The notes under the pieces are model-generated. The model made no database searches and was not told where the DNA came from. It saw only the letters and a program-made list of their open reading frames with translations. Positions 61,962 to 64,000 of a DNA stretch of 64,000 nt are shown piece by piece. Made by a program: the position numbers and the translations under genes. This stretch comes from Lactiplantibacillus pingfangensis (GTDB lineage Bacteria; Bacillota; Bacilli; Lactobacillales; Lactobacillaceae): the NCBI RefSeq assembly GCF_005404945.1, contig NZ_BJDG01000018.1, positions 1-64,000 on the forward strand, written 5' to 3'. Position 1 is the first letter of the stretch. Each line of letters opens with the position of its first letter.

Positions 61962-62435
61962 ATGAATAACGTTTATTTAGCAGCTCCCTTTTTTGACGAT
62001 GCCCAACAAGCCCGTATCGAACAAGTAAAGGCCGCATTAATTGCGAATCCAACGATCAATTCTGACGGCATCTTCTTGCCGCAAGAACATCAATTTGAAG
62101 ATGAACCTTTCGGTAGCCGCGCTTGGCAACAATATGTCTACGCCTCCGACATGCGGCAAGTTCATCGCGCCGATCTCGTCGTTGCTTTACTCGACTTCGA
62201 TATGACTAGCGACACTAATGAACCTGACTCTGGCACCATGTTTGAAATCGGTGCAGCCGTGGCAGAAAAAACACCGGTCTTAGTCATTCAATACGATGCC
62301 GACAAGCAATTAAACTTGATGATTTCACAAGGGCTAACCGCCTACTTTGATGCCAGCAAGGACGGCTTGCAAGAATTAGCAACTTACAACTGTGACGATT
62401 TGAAATCAAAACCAGCCAATCGACCAGTATTCTAA
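61962..62435 (+). CDS. Nucleoside 2-deoxyribosyltransferase
   Basis: A 157-residue enzyme exchanging the base of deoxyribonucleosides. Substrate loop VYLAAPFFDDAQQ at the N-terminus, and catalytic Glu in PDSGTMFEIGAA near residue 98; VVALLDFDMTSDTNEPDSG is typical of lactobacillar type I/II enzymes. Start ATG with AAAGGA. It salvages bases together with the deo genes. Confidence 0.93.
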   Translation: MNNVYLAAPFFDDAQQARIEQVKAALIANPTINSDGIFLPQEHQFEDEPFGSRAWQQYVYASDMRQVHRADLVVALLDFDMTSDTNEPDSGTMFEIGAAVAEKTPVLVIQYDADKQLNLMISQGLTAYFDASKDGLQELATYNCDDLKSKPANRPVF

Positions 62436-62472
62436 TTTAGGAAAAACAATATAAAGATTTGATAAATATGAC

Positions 62473-62513
62473 AAAGCCACGGACAATCAACGTTGATTGT
62501 CCGTGGCTTTTTT
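62473..62513 (+). terminator. Terminator after deoxyribosyltransferase
   Basis: AAAGCCACGGACAATCAA pairs perfectly with TTGATTGTCCGTGGCTTT, then T-run. Confidence 0.92.
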
Positions 62514-62717
62514 ATGTATGACCCGTAATAAGAAACGTATTCTTTATATGCCCCCCATTCAACGGAGGCATAACCCTATGCCTAATTCGAATTGCTGAAT
62601 AAGTTATCCTGCATTAGGATAGCTTATGTAGAGAAAGCGCCTTCAGGCCTGAGCAATTTCCGATACTGCGATTATAATTTTGCTATTTATCGAAATGAAA
62701 TACGGGGGTACCACAGT

Positions 62718-63566
62718 ATGAAGAAAAGTTCAGTTGTTGCCAGTATCACTAGTTTATTACTAGCAGCCACCTTAATCACAATTCCAAGCAATGCCCATGC
62801 TGACTCACAAAAAGAAGTGATTCAACAAGCCAATCAAAATGTCGTCGTTCTCAGCCAGAAACAACAAAAAACTGCAGCCGTTAAAGTCTATGATCAAGCT
62901 TTTACTGAGTTTAAACGTGGCGATCAAGATGCGGCGATTACTGATCTCGAAACTGCATCAAATCTAGGCAATGCGACTGCGGCGGCAGAATTAGGTGAAT
63001 TGTACCAAAATGGCTTCCATGAATACACCTTAAAATCCGGCTTTGATTACAAAAAAGCGCGCACTTGGAATTCAATTGCAGCTGCGATGGGACAAGGACG
63101 AGGCTATACCAACAACGGCATTCTTTATTACAGCGGTTGGGGTGTGAAAAAGAACCTCAACACTGCGATAGCCAACTTCAAAAAGGGCTATGCCCTCAAA
63201 GATATGAAAGCACCACGTTACTTAGGGCAAATCTACGATGCCAAGAAAGACTATAAAACAGCGGCTAATTACTATCAAGCTGCCTACAAGTCCGGTGATA
63301 TTACCGGTGGCATTAACTTAGCTCAACTATATCTAGATGGTAATGGGGTTAAAAAGGACACCACCGCTGCCATTAATATCTACAAAAAGCTTTTAAAAGA
63401 TGCCCACGGTAACGCTAAAGCCGGTGATGCAGCCGTGGCTTGGGGCGACTTATATGCCAATGGTAAATATGTCAAAAAAGATACTGCCAAGGCTAAGACC
63501 ATTTACCAAAAAGGCGTTAAACTTGGTAGCGATGCTGCCAAACAAGCTTTGACCAAACTTAATTAA
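62718..63566 (+). CDS. Secreted Sel1-repeat protein
   Basis: A 282-residue exported protein. Signal peptide at residues 1-29 (MKKSSVVASITSLLLAATLI, Ala-x-Ala-type cleavage near NAHADS). From about residue 70 on, six to seven Sel1/TPR-like repeats: ATAAAELGELYQNG, KAPRYLGQIYDAKK, GGINLAQLYLDGNGVKKDT and AVAWGDLYANGKYVKKDT. Such repeats mediate protein binding. GGGGGT precedes the ATG at 62718. Role unknown. Confidence 0.85.
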   Translation: MKKSSVVASITSLLLAATLITIPSNAHADSQKEVIQQANQNVVVLSQKQQKTAAVKVYDQAFTEFKRGDQDAAITDLETASNLGNATAAAELGELYQNGFHEYTLKSGFDYKKARTWNSIAAAMGQGRGYTNNGILYYSGWGVKKNLNTAIANFKKGYALKDMKAPRYLGQIYDAKKDYKTAANYYQAAYKSGDITGGINLAQLYLDGNGVKKDTTAAINIYKKLLKDAHGNAKAGDAAVAWGDLYANGKYVKKDTAKAKTIYQKGVKLGSDAAKQALTKLN

Positions 63567-63579
63567 TACCATCCAAGTA

Positions 63580-63630
63580 AAAAATACCTTGAACAGATTT
63601 CCAAAATTTAGATCTGACCAAGGTATTTTT
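63580..63630. terminator. Bidirectional terminator
   Basis: AAAAATACCTTG/CAAGGTATTTTT with inner CAGAT/ATCTG. Confidence 0.88.
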
Positions 63631-63662
63631 GTGTCTAATCTTCCAACTGTTCTAGAGTAAAG

Positions 63663-64000
63663 CTAACGGTCACCATTAAAGTAAGCCACAAACTGTTCTT
63701 GATACTGATTCAACTTATTCTGTTTTAAATAACATAAATTAATATCCGCCACAACAGTCGGCTCAATCGGTAATGCAACTAAATCAGCATCCACCGGCAC
63801 AAGCTTTTTCATTAATAGTGATACACCTAACCCCTTTTTAACAAAATTCAAAATATTTTCAACAATCCGATCAGCATAAATAACATTCGGCGTAAAACCA
63901 TTCTCCTGACAAATTTTCATACAAAGATCATAGGGTCGTGAATTCACCGGTTGAAAAATAAAATCTTCAGTTGCCAATTGTTTAATATGAACACTTGATT
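63663..64000 (-). CDS. LysR-family regulator, C-terminal part (partial)
   Basis: The frame is open to the window edge, so this is the 3' end (112 codons) of a gene whose start lies beyond 64000. Segments DFIFQPVNSRPYDLCMKICQ, IVENILNFVKKGLGVSLLM and VALPIEPTVVADINLCYLK match the effector-binding domain of LysR regulators. The target cannot be told from this piece. Confidence 0.8.
   Translation of the reverse strand, partial: SSVHIKQLATEDFIFQPVNSRPYDLCMKICQENGFTPNVIYADRIVENILNFVKKGLGVSLLMKKLVPVDADLVALPIEPTVVADINLCYLKQNKLNQYQEQFVAYFNGDR

Overview
The window looks like chromosomal DNA of a Lactiplantibacillus (L. plantarum group) lactobacillus. The basis is the gene content and style: KxYKxGKxW/LPxTG surface proteins, tandem VIT1 transporters, a bile-salt-hydrolase-family enzyme, a CIRCE-controlled Hsp20, PTS/LicT beta-glucoside genes, DNA glycosylases without iron-sulfur ligands, AGGAGG ribosome binding sites and many intrinsic terminators. 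No rRNA, tRNA, CRISPR array, prophage or intact insertion sequence was seen. Species rank is inference from the sequence alone.

Layout. 0-12.7 kb: BCCT osmolyte transporter with a structured leader; an SPCP-type metal P-type ATPase behind a Fur/PerR-like box; adenine deaminase under a guanine-type purine riboswitch; a SIS-domain protein; an NhaC-family transporter under a T-box with a UAC (Tyr) specifier; a 2-hydroxyacid dehydrogenase; an alpha/beta hydrolase. 12.7-20.4 kb: PgpA-like phosphatase, Spx paralogue, DUF488, alkyladenine DNA glycosylase, then a complete 2-deoxyribose catabolic cluster (deoR divergent from deoC-deoP-deoX-deoK) with a near-exact DeoR operator. 20.4-30 kb: cluster-less MutY, several small unknowns, Hsp20 with CIRCE, an NAD(P)-binding protein, GNAT, a UDG-superfamily protein, an alcohol dehydrogenase behind Rex-like and cre-like sites, and a DMT exporter. 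30-38.3 kb: metal handling (two VIT1 proteins behind a Fur/PerR-like box, CopB, CopY with shared cop boxes), a choloylglycine hydrolase, and a cellobiose-type PTS EIIC with an RpiR regulator. 38.5-45.5 kb: two large paralogous sortase-anchored surface proteins. 46-55.9 kb: membrane proteins, two MFS exporters, an NCS1 permease and an AT-rich accessory patch (49.1-51.4 kb) holding a HigBA-type toxin-antitoxin pair and two decayed genes. 55.9-64 kb: bglP-bglA-licT beta-glucoside operon with RAT/terminator, a surface hydrolase, DUF1836, nucleoside deoxyribosyltransferase, a secreted Sel1-repeat protein and the 3' part of a LysR regulator.

Themes. Nucleoside and deoxyribose salvage recurs (adenine deaminase, deo cluster, NCS1 permease, deoxyribosyltransferase). 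Metal efflux or storage is under two operator types (Fur-family and CopY). RNA-level control is frequent (riboswitch, T-box, RAT). Intergenic spaces carry at least two families of long palindromic repeats, and two spaces look like small-RNA loci. The best candidates for something new are those two RNA loci, the palindromic repeats and the structured BCCT leader.
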